A DNA stretch of 64,000 nucleotides from Pyrenochaeta sp. MPI-SDFR-AT-0127 (lineage: Eukaryota; Ascomycota; Dothideomycetes; Pleosporales; Cucurbitariaceae), in the NCBI GenBank assembly GCA_020747015.1, contig JAGTJM010000036.1:124001-188000 (forward strand), read 5' to 3'. Shown here piece by piece: positions 54,464 to 64,000 of this stretch; within the stretch, counting starts at the first letter, position 1; each line of letters starts with the position of its first letter. Position numbers and translations under genes: made by a program. Under the pieces are notes generated by a model that saw only the letters and a program-made list of their open reading frames with translations, made no database searches and was not told where the DNA came from.

Positions 54464-55630
54464 ATGATGTCTGAAGCTGCCAATTCCCCCGATGCGCCTC
54501 GAAATAATCGTCGACCCGCGCCATCGCGTAGCATATTCGACGTGCCGGCGCCAATAAAGCAGCTGTTCGACAAATTCCCACTGCAAACATACCCCGTCAA
54601 CGACCTTCCACAACGCGCACCACGACATCGCAATGAACATGTTCTATATGTATTTGCTACAGACGAAGGGGCCTTGAGAGGCGCGCCATCATATAATCCA
54701 GCATGCCTGAAGTGGCAGGTATATACTCCCCCCCCACATCCAATACCCCATCTGTTGCGCAAGCTCACACGCCTCTAGGCCTACCTCAAGTTTTCCAACA
54801 TCCCATTCCGAGTCGCATCGGCAAACAATCATGCTTCACCAAGTGGCGCGCTTCCCTTCCTTCTCCCTTCCTCGCCAGAGCCGTACAAGCAGACACAGCC
54901 AGTTCCCTCAGCGAAGCTGCAACGATGGGCTATGAATACTAGCGAGAAGGGCATCGAGGAGCCTGGGGACATGAGATATGAAGCATATTTGAGTCTGCTG
55001 GACCATCGGATACGAAGAGCTTGGGTACGTACAAATCGAAGGTGTCACAGTTGGAAGGGGACCGAGGCATCCAACCAACTTCCAGGTGAATCAGAGAGCT
55101 TGAACACTTTATAGCATTCTGCATTCTGCGTAAATCACTGCCACAAGGGTGCTAGGCCTTACCTCCTAAGCGGCGGCTCTTTCAGATATTCTAGGATTTG
55201 ACTGACAACTCACCAGCTGTACAGCGTTTACTTATCCCACAACTCAACTACCATTGCTGAGCCTCTCTACATCCTTCCCACCTCTCGCAACCCACTTGTC
55301 CGCCTCACAATCGCCCGGGACCTACGACTGGCAGCCGAAAAGGAACTATTGAAGTTCTCCTCCGTGATAAACGCTGAAACGCTATACAACCAAGCGGAAG
55401 AAGCACTTGCCGCGCTTGAGATGCTTTTGGGCAACGATGGCTGGTTTTTCGGAGCGCCCAGGCCCGGGCTGTTTGATGCAAGCGTTTTTGCGTATACGCA
55501 TTTGTTACTGGACGAGAGGCTCGGTAGGGGATGGGTGGATACGCGTCTACGCGACGCGCTAATGTCGCGCAACCGCCTGACCACGCATCGAGACCGGATA
55601 TTAACTGAGTACTTTTCGGACCGTTCGTAG
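54464..55630 (+). CDS. Metaxin/Sam37-like mitochondrial outer-membrane protein
   Basis: Three exons, 54464-54718, 54779-55024 and 55217-55630 (introns 60 and 192 bp), give 304 residues. Sequence after the first joint, KWQAYLKFSNIPFRVASANNHA, is the thioredoxin/GST-N-like start of the metaxin family, and PSGALPFLLPS is its conserved proline site. RWAMNTSE...YEAYLSLLDHRIRRAW and the helical C-terminal part, with GNDGWFFGAPRPGLFDASVFAYTHLL, correspond to the GST-C-like domain, where the FG.. P..DA.vFay block is typical. Metaxin and Sam37 serve in the SAM complex, which inserts beta-barrel proteins into the mitochondrial outer membrane. No strong membrane helix is seen. ATG at 54464 is followed at once by a second ATG, so either may be used. 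Confidence 0.85.
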
Positions 55631-56244
55631 CGTGCCGTTATAATGACCCCGAAGAATATGTACGATCAAATGTATAATATGAACCTTAGAGGCCTTATGA
55701 GCAAGTTGCATGACATCGAAGATAGGCCTGGGAGATGCGTCTGGCTCCCAACATGCTACTATAGATTCAGAAACTTGTTCATCAGTCATGTCGAATTTGT
55801 TCGGGTGTGGCGGACGCCGTCATTCGACTTGGCGCGGTCCAGGTAATGACGGATGCATCTGTGAGTCATCTTACGGGAAGCTGCACGACATAATGCCTAA
55901 TTAGGAAATGCGGAATGCACAGAGGGCGCTGAGAGGGCGTAGAGAATAGAGTCACCGGTCAATATATATTCCGCGTAGGCTCCCGTCGTGAAAGGTATCC
56001 TTAAACCTCAGGCTCATCACTTCTCTCGCTTTGCCCCGCAGCTTAGTTAGCTTCATCTCCAAGACTAACCTGAGTGGTGTGCCTCTGCCATCGTGTTTAT
56101 TTCTTGCTTTGTACGCCTAATTCTCCTCCGCAAACCTTCACGACAGAGTTCAAGATCATTTTCGCAGCTGGGAAGGAGGATCACCACAGTGTTCACCCGC
56201 TGCTAACTGGATCTTCGACACCGATACCCGTCCATACGCACAGT
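55631..56244. other. Intergenic, no gene seen
   Basis: This spacer lies before the next methyltransferase. In-frame codons continue upstream of its ATG to 56074 but read like a leader, not protein. Confidence 0.45.
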
Positions 56245-57270
56245 ATGACGCAACCAACCTCCGTCAACATGACTTTCGACACCTCTCTCGTTGATCTCAA
56301 TCCTAACGCCTCCTTTTCAACCACAGAATCGGATCCCTCGGACATTGGCACCTTGAACCTACCTTCCAAGACACCAAAGATCCAGCAGCCATCTCTATTT
56401 GAAGAGCAGAGTCAAGATACACCGAAGCAGTCACAAACGCTCTCATCTAGCAACAGCATGCCGCCTCCGAAAGTGCCTACACCGGTCCAGCATATTCCGA
56501 CTCAAGACGCTTATGACCAATGGGCATCAATCTACGATTCTGATGGCAACATGCTCCAATCGATTGATGATCTGGAACTCACTACCCTTCTTCCGGACTT
56601 CTTGGGCAAGGTCTCGAGTAATGTTCAGAATCAAGAGATTTCCGTACTTGATCTAGGATGTGGAACAGGGCGCAACACCGCAAAGCTGCTTTCCTACTCC
56701 TGGCCTCAGAACTCTCGCATCAGTGTGACAGGCCTTGATTTCTCAAAAGGCATGCTGGACGTCGCCGCGCAAAAGCTTCGCCCATTCGTCGAAGGAAGTG
56801 TCAATGAACAGAGCAGAACAGAATTGAGATTGGAATGTTCTGATTGCTTCCCCACAGTCAGCAACCCTGCAGCATCTCCACTGCCCGCTGTACCAAATCT
56901 CACGCCCGTCAACGGAGTCATCTCCACTCTTGTACTGGAACACATTCCACTCAGGTCATATTTTTCGACACTTTCCAGCTTGCTGCAACCCAACGGCATT
57001 GCACTAGTAACAAATATGCACGCAGACATGGGCCGCGTATCGCAGGCTGGCTTCATCAATGCTGAGGGCGTCAAGGTTAGAGGCTCAAGCTTTGCCTTCA
57101 CTGTTGAAGAGACGGTGGCGGAGGCGAGGAAGGCTGGGTTCGAGATTGTCAGCGTAAAGGAGAGAAGCATGACGAAGGAGGATGTGGAGAGTGGGTTGGT
57201 CGGCGAGAGGGGGTGGAAGTGGGTTGGCATCAATGTATGGTATGGCATGGTTTTGAGGAAGGTTGTGTGA
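56245..57270 (+). CDS. SAM-dependent methyltransferase
   Basis: This single exon codes for 341 residues from the ATG at 56245 (an open frame reaches back to 56074). The first 95 residues are polar and probably disordered. The methyltransferase domain begins near DAYDQWASIYDSDGNML; motif I is VLDLGCGTGRNTAKLL near residues 138-153, GLDFSKGMLDVA follows with the SAM-binding acidic residue, and motif IV is GVISTLVLEHIPL. It belongs to the methyltransferase-11/25 type group found across filamentous fungi; no substrate is known. The C-terminal WYGMVLRKVV is hydrophobic but short. It is not a duplicate of the 17.6 kb methyltransferase, which has different motifs. Confidence 0.88.
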   Translation: MTQPTSVNMTFDTSLVDLNPNASFSTTESDPSDIGTLNLPSKTPKIQQPSLFEEQSQDTPKQSQTLSSSNSMPPPKVPTPVQHIPTQDAYDQWASIYDSDGNMLQSIDDLELTTLLPDFLGKVSSNVQNQEISVLDLGCGTGRNTAKLLSYSWPQNSRISVTGLDFSKGMLDVAAQKLRPFVEGSVNEQSRTELRLECSDCFPTVSNPAASPLPAVPNLTPVNGVISTLVLEHIPLRSYFSTLSSLLQPNGIALVTNMHADMGRVSQAGFINAEGVKVRGSSFAFTVEETVAEARKAGFEIVSVKERSMTKEDVESGLVGERGWKWVGINVWYGMVLRKVV

Positions 57271-58304
57271 GACGGCAGCAAGGCAGGGCATCAAGCGATG
57301 AAGTGACTAGAATAATTTCATTGGCGTGACGACGACGATGGAATTGCGATCATGATCGAGCATGTGTCGAGATTTGGCTTTCCCAGCATAAAAGCGCCAA
57401 GTACATAATGTCTTCTTACTTCGAGGTTAATATCATTAAAACATATTCATCAATGGCCACGTTCTTCATCAATGCATTTCCTTCCAATTAGCCATAAACA
57501 TTCTATAATTACCTCACGGATTTAGGCTGCGATGATCACACGAATACCTACTCAAACTAGTTGGACGTCGATTCATTGGTGCTAAAGATGTCAAAGCAAT
57601 GTGTACTCGTCCTTGTACTTGGTTTGTCGTGGTACTAGTGATACAAACGTATCGAATGGAGAGACTGAATTTATCGCCAAAAACATATTGGGTGGTGGCC
57701 ACAGTCACAATCTGGACCAATAATCCGGGCTTCCTAGCACTTATAATAGGCTAAAACTTTTCCGCTGGAGGACATGCCAAATCTGCGAGGCCAGTCCTTG
57801 GCTGTGGCGTATCAGTCAGAGAATTAGAAGGTAATTAACATATGGCAAGTAATTGTACCCAGAGGGAAGGGTTACTGATGGGCAAAACAGGATGTAACCC
57901 CCAGAACGAATATGGAAATGTAGATTTCACAATAGATGAGAGGCGGATTGACTGTATAGAAGATAGGAGTATGTTCAATAGACAGTGTTCTTTGAGAGCG
58001 GCAATGCTACTTATAAACCCTTGAAACAAAGGCAACACTTGGCCTATGAGGTGAGTGCAAGCAAGATACTCACTAGTTGCGGACACTGAATTCTGCTTGA
58101 ATCGCATGCCCAGAGTCATGTATCAACAAGAGCAGCTCCTCGATATTCACAGAGAAAGGGAATACGATGGATGGAGGGGTTGGCGGGGCGAACTACCCCA
58201 CTCCAACTGCGGCTGAACATTCAGCTGTCCACCTCAGAATCACCTTCGGATCTCAACTCTTGTTATTCAACTTCTTTGTATATATTATCACAGCAGAACC
58301 CACA
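57271..58304. other. Intergenic, no gene seen
   Basis: About 1 kb, A+T-leaning, between two same-strand genes. Only short frames without recognisable product. Confidence 0.45.
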
Positions 58305-59519
58305 ATGCGACTTTTGCGGTACGATAATGACGGCCCTAAAAACAACCAGTGGCAGTTGATTAATTTCTCCTATGACGAAACTCCGTTTTATGCTATTCTA
58401 TCTCACACATGGGGCCCTGATGAAGAGGAAGTGACTCTCAAAGATATAACAGATGGCGCAAGAGAAGGAAATGATGATTGGCAGAAAAAAGCCGGTTACC
58501 GAAAGCTTGTATTTTGTCATGAACAAGCCAAACAGGACGGCTTGCGATACATCTGGATAGATACCTGTTGCATCGATAAATCGAGCAGTGCGGAGCTCCA
58601 GGAATCCTTGAACTCCATGTTTCGCTGGTACAAAAACGCAGCTAGATGCTACGTTTATCTCTCCGACGTAACGGTTGACCCTTTCCTCGTGACTGAAGAA
58701 GACGCCTGGTTGATGGCTTTTCGGAAAAGCAGGTGGTTCACCCGTGGATGGACACTCCAAGAACTCATTGCCCCCTCTTCAGTTGTCTTTTATACTGTAG
58801 ACGGAAAGAGACTGGGCGACAAGCAGTCACTGGAGACTATCATTCACGAAATAACCGGCATCCACCGCAAAGCCCTCCGAGGAGTAGAAATGTCGCATTT
58901 CAGCATCGAAACCCGTAGATCATGGGCGAAGAAAAGACGGACAAAACGCCCAGAGGATGGCGCGTATTGTTTGCAGGGTATCTGCAATGTCTATTTACCA
59001 TACATGTACGGTTGGGGAGGAGAAATGGCAATGCATCAGCTCGAAAAGGAGATCAAGGAGTCCAAAAGTCCGCTGAAAATGGATCGTGAGGAGGCTATCC
59101 ATGTTGGCGGTGCATCATGGAAGAATCTCATCGCGCTGGATGAAGATCAATTGCGCAAACTAGATTCAAGCCTGCAAGAGTTTACGGAGTGGTTTTTGAA
59201 GCAAAGTCAATCTCCCAGTCAGAGCAGTCGAACTAGATCGACAATGTCACTTGATGCGAGCCGCGAAATGAAAGAGTTGCTAGCTGGCTTTGGGGTTGCC
59301 TACGCGGATGATTCGGCTCTCAAGGGAAAGATCAAAACATGTGAAGAGGGCTGGTCGCTTTTTGGGGCAGAACATGAATCAGATTATCGAAGAGTGTTAG
59401 GGTGGCTGGACAATCGGTGGTGGATGAGTAACGACCCAGAGAATTTTCATAAAGGTATAACTGCTGTCACGACATTGGTAGATCTGATGATCTGGAGGGG
59501 GTTGTGGAAGCGGCAGTGA
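58305..59519 (+). CDS. HET-domain protein (HET-E/HET-D type, no repeat tail)
   Basis: This single exon codes for 404 residues from the ATG at 58305, which gives the family start MRLLRYD. Marks of the HET domain: FYAILSHTWGPDEEEVTLKDI, LRYIWIDTCCIDKSSSAELQ, MFRWYKNAARCYVYLSDV, SRWFTRGWTLQELIAPSSV and RPEDGAYCLQGI, all in the order seen in HET-E/HET-D relatives. There it is followed by a NACHT-WD40 part; here a 150-residue tail of no known domain follows instead. The protein therefore lacks the recognition repeats and may act with a partner or be a simple paralogue. A longer start at 58167 is open but the sequence before 58305 reads like leader. Confidence 0.9.
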   Translation: MRLLRYDNDGPKNNQWQLINFSYDETPFYAILSHTWGPDEEEVTLKDITDGAREGNDDWQKKAGYRKLVFCHEQAKQDGLRYIWIDTCCIDKSSSAELQESLNSMFRWYKNAARCYVYLSDVTVDPFLVTEEDAWLMAFRKSRWFTRGWTLQELIAPSSVVFYTVDGKRLGDKQSLETIIHEITGIHRKALRGVEMSHFSIETRRSWAKKRRTKRPEDGAYCLQGICNVYLPYMYGWGGEMAMHQLEKEIKESKSPLKMDREEAIHVGGASWKNLIALDEDQLRKLDSSLQEFTEWFLKQSQSPSQSSRTRSTMSLDASREMKELLAGFGVAYADDSALKGKIKTCEEGWSLFGAEHESDYRRVLGWLDNRWWMSNDPENFHKGITAVTTLVDLMIWRGLWKRQ

Positions 59520-62443
59520 AGTTTTGCGTCATTTTCATTTCTAGGTTCGTTGGTATGCTAATCTAACGGTATTTCATGACTATCCTCAAGCTGATTTCTT
59601 TGCACGCAGCCAGCTTCTGTTCAGTTCGAAAGATGTTTTCAGCACAGTAATGCTATACCTAGATACTCTATCCAATATTTCCTACAGCCTTGTCTAGAAT
59701 ATATAAGACCTGCGCACTTACTGAAGTTTCAAATCCTCTTTGTTGTCGTTTTCTACCAAAGATTCGCCACGCAAATAGCGATCAAAGCGGCTTTGCAATG
59801 CTCTCCGACTGGATGAGGCAGGGCTTTCTCAGCTTTCTTGATCAGGTAACTCTGTATGCTGGCATGAAAAAAGAGGATGAAAGGATTAACACCAGTTTCC
59901 TATACATCGAGATTAGAGTCACGTCTATCGCGTATGTTGTTTTAATAATAATCTCTTCAATGATAGTAGTTGCTATTGTAAAGACAGTATGGTTTGTACC
60001 TCCCTGATGTGATGATCAGCTTTTAATCGTTCCCGTATGGCATTGTTATCACGCATCTCAAGATAAGCTCGGGTGAGAGGTCACAGCGTTACTATTGAGC
60101 GATACTGCAAAGCCTGCAGTACTAGGCATCACACGTTAAAGACTTATACTCACTCAAAGTAAATTAAGCGCATAAAGCATTCGGAAACAATGATTGGGAT
60201 ATGTCCGTGCAGAACATCATCAAAAGGGACAGATCGCAGGGATTGAAGGTTTGCGCCTGCATACTCTACGCTAACAATGAGAGGGACCCAACCAGAAGAC
60301 TAAGATAATCATATTATGGAAACGTTAATGGTTATGGCTATATTTGCCTTGAATACACATCTTACATGTTCTGATGATATAGTTGAAGGTGTATCATTTT
60401 TCTTTGAGGTGGCCCAATCAGGATGTCGTCTGTCCCTCTTCTCGGTGATAGCAACAGGTCTATGACTCTGGCTATTGTATCATAGTAAGAAGGATAGTTT
60501 CTCAATAGCAAAGCTGAAAATCGTCGCCGCTACGGCAAAGTGAGCCGAATTTACATGCGAAGCATGGTCTGGTCGGCTGCGGGAGCAGCTGTGACTTCTT
60601 GGCAACAAACCGGGGGATTGAACCTGTCGAGTACGCAAGGAGAGCTTGAGTCGGACGATACTCGCAGTTTTGATGCTCGTCGGCATCTATAAATTCCTCA
60701 AACAGGGGTGGGACCAGGTAGAGGCCAAAGCCTGGCAGCTGGGCTTCACGGTATAGACTGGCCTGTGGGAAGCGACGTCAGCGGCCGAATGGAGGGCTGT
60801 ATGGGTGCAGGGGCCCCGGCTTTAGGTGATGCTCAAGAACTGGGGTTACGCTATGGACGGGGCTACGCAGGATGATATGGACGACTTGGGAATCATCATT
60901 CACGCGACGCATCTTAGCCTCGATGCGCTTGAAGAATGACTGAGTGGTAAGAAGACAGCGTTGGTAAGATACAGATTAAGGCCTTAGAGTTCAGACTAGC
61001 ACCCTCATCCATATCCGCGCTTATCATGCTGGCTATGATATAAATCCTTTCCTATATACTTCTACCCAGTTATAAATCTAGGGGAGCTGTCATGCATGCT
61101 CTCATACGACACTATTGTAGCAAGGAATATTCGAAGCACAAAAGCTAATTAGAATACGTTATGTAAAAGGAGAAAGTTATCAAACAAACAAGCAATAGGT
61201 AATTAAACAATAATAAGACATAATCAGAAAACGATTTTTTACATATACTTTGAATTCGAGTATTTAGTTCAATGTTGAATTGACCCGTGCCTGGGAAATA
61301 CGAGAAGTTTTCCTCTACAGCAAGGTGGAGAGTGGTGTTTTTCAGAGGCTTTACCGCGGCTCAGTATGGCTTACATCTTTTGGAACCCCTACTTTGTCAT
61401 TAGGGTTGAGCAACGTGTGTATCGGCAGGGTACATGTTGGAACAACGCTGCAGAAAGTTTGACAATCAACACTAGCATAGTAATGGAAACGAGCATGGTC
61501 AGTATGTTATGAGACCTCAAGGCCTATGCTTAGTATCTATTCCAATTGTGACACATTTACTCAATATCATGACATAAGATAGGCGACTGGTCGATAACAT
61601 AAGCATACTGGACTTAATGCCCTTATGCGTCACGTCGAGTTAAGTTAGAGGCTCATAGCTGTACGCAGGGCGGTGTTTACGTGAACCCAGCATTGGTGGC
61701 GCTTAACCGCATACATAGATTCACTGGGATGCTTGACTATCCTGTCACAGCCTAGGGCGCAACGCGGAAGTTTGTCCGAGGCTGCGCTACTTGCGTTCGC
61801 TCCAAGCTCCGACCCTGCGCCCCACATCTCTATCCCCCGATATGTTTAACCGGAGTTGAAACATTCAATCAGAGCGAGGAAGTCCCACAACCATGTTCTG
61901 CTGGGAATAGCTTCTAGTCTAATGCAACACGGGAGAGGCGTACGTTATGTTCTTATGCTGCGTCAAGTTGACCATGCACATACACGTTGCCCGGTTTCTT
62001 ATGAACAGAATCGTTGCATGTAGCTTGAAACAACGAGATTGATTCGGAGGATAGTCACAAAAAGTTCGTGCTCCTTAAGTTGCGGGACAGGAACAAGGTT
62101 TCAGTGGCGTGAAAATCGCGCACAGGTCTTCTTCGCTCTACAGAATCTCCTCGCTAACATCGGCTCATCAGATCGGCGGGGATCATCCTTTCCCCAGCTG
62201 TTGTACGGCGGGGAAAGCCATGCCCGAATCCACTTGCGCGGGACTGGTATATCTAATGATCTTGGGTTTGTGCGATCAGTGTGGTGGATGTTATTTTTCC
62301 GTGGAACAGCTTGTCAAGACTGAAATGACGAAATGAACCTGCGTTAGCATGGTGTATAGGAGGTGTATAAAACGTGAAATAGTACAAAACTGGAATCTAT
62401 AGTTAAGAGTATCAGCCACTGCACTTTGCTCACAAACATCGCC
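59520..62443. other. Gene-poor, A+T-rich region with a coding relic
   Basis: A 2.9 kb stretch that becomes clearly A+T-rich from about 61.0 to 61.3 kb. No intact gene is supported. A frame around 60.6-60.95 kb reads like a decayed protein and is listed separately. Confidence 0.5.
60620..60950 (+). pseudogene. Possible decayed protein-coding relic
   Basis: In one frame a hydrophobic helix (TILAVLMLVGIYKFL) is followed by KQGWDQVEAKAWQLGF, a stop, GLWEATSAAEWRAVWVQ, another stop and LKNWGYAMDGATQDDMDDLG. Several in-frame stops break it. The composition is protein-like and GC-richer than the surroundings. I cannot name the family, and it may be chance. Confidence 0.25.
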
Positions 62444-64000
62444 ATGTTCTTTCATCTACTCTGCCTAGCAGCGGCGGGAGTTGTGACTGCCACGCCATTG
62501 AATGTAGGGTTCGATGAGAAAAGGGTCGCCGCAGATGCAGTGCCTTTAGATAGACAGCTGATGAGCTTGTCTATTGAGTAAGCTGAATCAATCATGCCAC
62601 TTGTTGAGACTGCGCTGACCAATTTGAATAATAGGTTTGGTAACACCTTGGACTTCTTCGGCGATATTGGAAAACCAAATCTCTTTTCGAAACAACTTCT
62701 TCAGAATGTTGTCGATCGATCACATAGTCCTGCCATCCTTCGAATTGGTGGTAACACCCAGGATCGGGCTGACTTCTGCGAAAACTGCAACGAGACGTTG
62801 AAAAGGATTGTGAAGAACGATCCGAACGATCCCAAAACAACAGAAGCTTTAGCAGTTACATTCAACAAAAATCTGTTCTCTGTGTTGACCGACAACGTAC
62901 CTCAGAATTCACCGATTATCTTCGGTCTCAATTTCCGCAATAGTATGTAATTGACAACGCATAGAAGATGTGTTTGATTGTCAAGTTACTGACGATGTTT
63001 TACCCGGCTACAGATACCTACAGCATTGCTCAAGCAGAGGTTGATGGCGCGTTGAAATACCTCGACCAAAGTGTTGTCATGGCGTACGAGCTCGGAAACG
63101 AGGTAAATCTCTATGGGCCTTTTCGTCCCTCAGGTTACAATGCCAAAGCATACGCTAGTCAAATGCGTGACTGGTTACCACGCCTCAGAGAGCGCTCAAC
63201 AAGCCATGTCAGGTTCCAGTTCCCATCGTTCGCAGGACCACCGCAGGACTTTAACTCGGATTTAACAATAGCGGAGCTTGTAAAGTTGGGGGTTCCACAA
63301 TCTATCCCAGGAATCGAATATTATTCTGTTCACGGATATCCTTACAACATCTGTTCAGGTACGTCTTGATCCGCGGTCGCTTTCTTTCAAGTGCTTGATG
63401 TGTGATCTGACCATCTTTATTAAGCTGCCGACGCGGCCAGAGTCAACCTTACAAATTTTCTGGACCATCGAAAGACCAAAAATCTCATCAACCAATACAG
63501 CGCCGAAATTGCAGCGTCTCAGTCGATGGGTAAAGAGATGCATATGGGCGAAACGGGATCTGTCGCATGTCACGGAAAGGACGGAGTTTCGAACACACTC
63601 GGCGCTGCCTTGTGGGAGCTTGATTACGCGCTTTCGGGGGCTTCGGCGGGTATTGGCCGTTTCTTCTTTCACATGGGCCAAGGCGACTTTTATTATTCGA
63701 TGTGGGAGCCGGTGGGCACTCCGTTGAACCCCGGGCCGCATATTCATCCTACGTGAGTGCAATTCCGACTCTATATGCCTTTGTTATCTAACCGCACATG
63801 ATCAGATACTATGCAATGCTATTCATGGCAGACGTTGTTGGCGATCTCACGGCACCCAAAGTCGCCCCTATCACGTCTCGAGACACAAGCTCAGCGGTTC
63901 ATTTCGCCATATTCGACGGAGATAAGATCCAAAAGCTCATCCTATTGAACACTCAGTTTGCTACTAGCGGATCTAATCGAACGAGCTTAGATTTTGATGT
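62444..64000 (+). CDS. Secreted GH79 beta-glucuronidase-like protein, partial
   Basis: This gene runs off the window end. Exons seen: 62444-62577, 62635-62942, 63014-63358, 63425-63752 and 63806 onward (introns 57, 71, 66 and 53 bp). The first exon gives a signal peptide, MFFHLLCLAAAGVVTATP, so the product is secreted. The fold is that of glycoside hydrolase family 79 (fungal beta-glucuronidase and heparanase-like enzymes). Marks: SPAILRIGGNTQD, the acid/base region YELGNEVNLYG, and the nucleophile region MHMGETGSVACHG, each with the expected Glu, plus the FFHMGQGDFYYSMWEP segment of the active-site barrel. The part after the last intron enters the C-terminal beta domain. The substrate is probably glucuronic-acid-bearing plant or arabinogalactan glycans; inference. 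The true length is unknown. Confidence 0.9.

Noticed and set aside
59690..60007. 105-codon frame with a hydrophobic helix
   Set aside because: Begins with TTG and lies in an A+T-rich gap; no family marks.
60600..60690. tRNA-like T-arm (GGTTCAATCC on the minus strand)
   Set aside because: No matching acceptor stem, D-arm or anticodon arm can be folded around it.

Overview
The window is a piece of filamentous ascomycete nuclear genome, most likely from the Dothideomycetes (Pleosporales-like). The evidence is short introns (about 47-100 bp) with GTRWGT donors and CTAAY/CTGAC branch points, mixed-strand single genes without operons, and typical filamentous-fungal families (HET domain, Zn2Cys6, RTA1, CFEM, LaeA-like methyltransferases, group I G-alpha). 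The placement in Pleosporales is inference from gene style, not from a search. Exon boundaries were joined by hand from frame and splice consensus.

Left part (0.2-9.5 kb): a degenerate ankyrin-like protein with a membrane tail, the Sec61 alpha translocon channel (minus), an RTA1-type seven-helix membrane protein, a Zn2Cys6 transcription factor and a GNAT acetyltransferase. Next comes a patch that looks accessory (9.5-18.5 kb): a divergent protein kinase, a repeat-bearing gap, an AsaB/CTB9-like hydroxylase-desaturase in five exons (one intron is GC-AG), a HET-domain protein converging on it, a stop-riddled Rho-type GTPase relic and a SAM methyltransferase.

Middle part (19.4-33.1 kb): transketolase (minus, six exons), an eight-cysteine CFEM membrane protein with a very long cytoplasmic tail, an unrecognised large membrane protein split by one intron, and the G-alpha(i)-class subunit behind a long pyrimidine-rich leader. 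From 33.1 to 38.4 kb I find no gene; its centre is richer in A+T.

Right part (38.4-64 kb): a conserved-looking housekeeping block holds phosphatidylserine decarboxylase 2 (two C2 domains plus EF-hand), the kinetochore protein Dsn1/Mis13, an OB-fold protein that resembles the meiotic ssDNA-binding factor MEIOB, inositol-1-phosphate synthase, a two-LIM paxillin-like protein and a metaxin/Sam37-like protein. A SAM methyltransferase and a second HET protein follow, then a gene-poor, A+T-rich stretch. The start of a secreted GH79 beta-glucuronidase-like gene runs off the window end.

The genes are mostly independent. PSD2 and INO1 both feed phospholipid synthesis, Dsn1 and the MEIOB-like protein both serve chromosome segregation or meiosis, and the two HET proteins point to self/non-self recognition. 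No tRNA, rRNA, CRISPR or intact transposon was seen.
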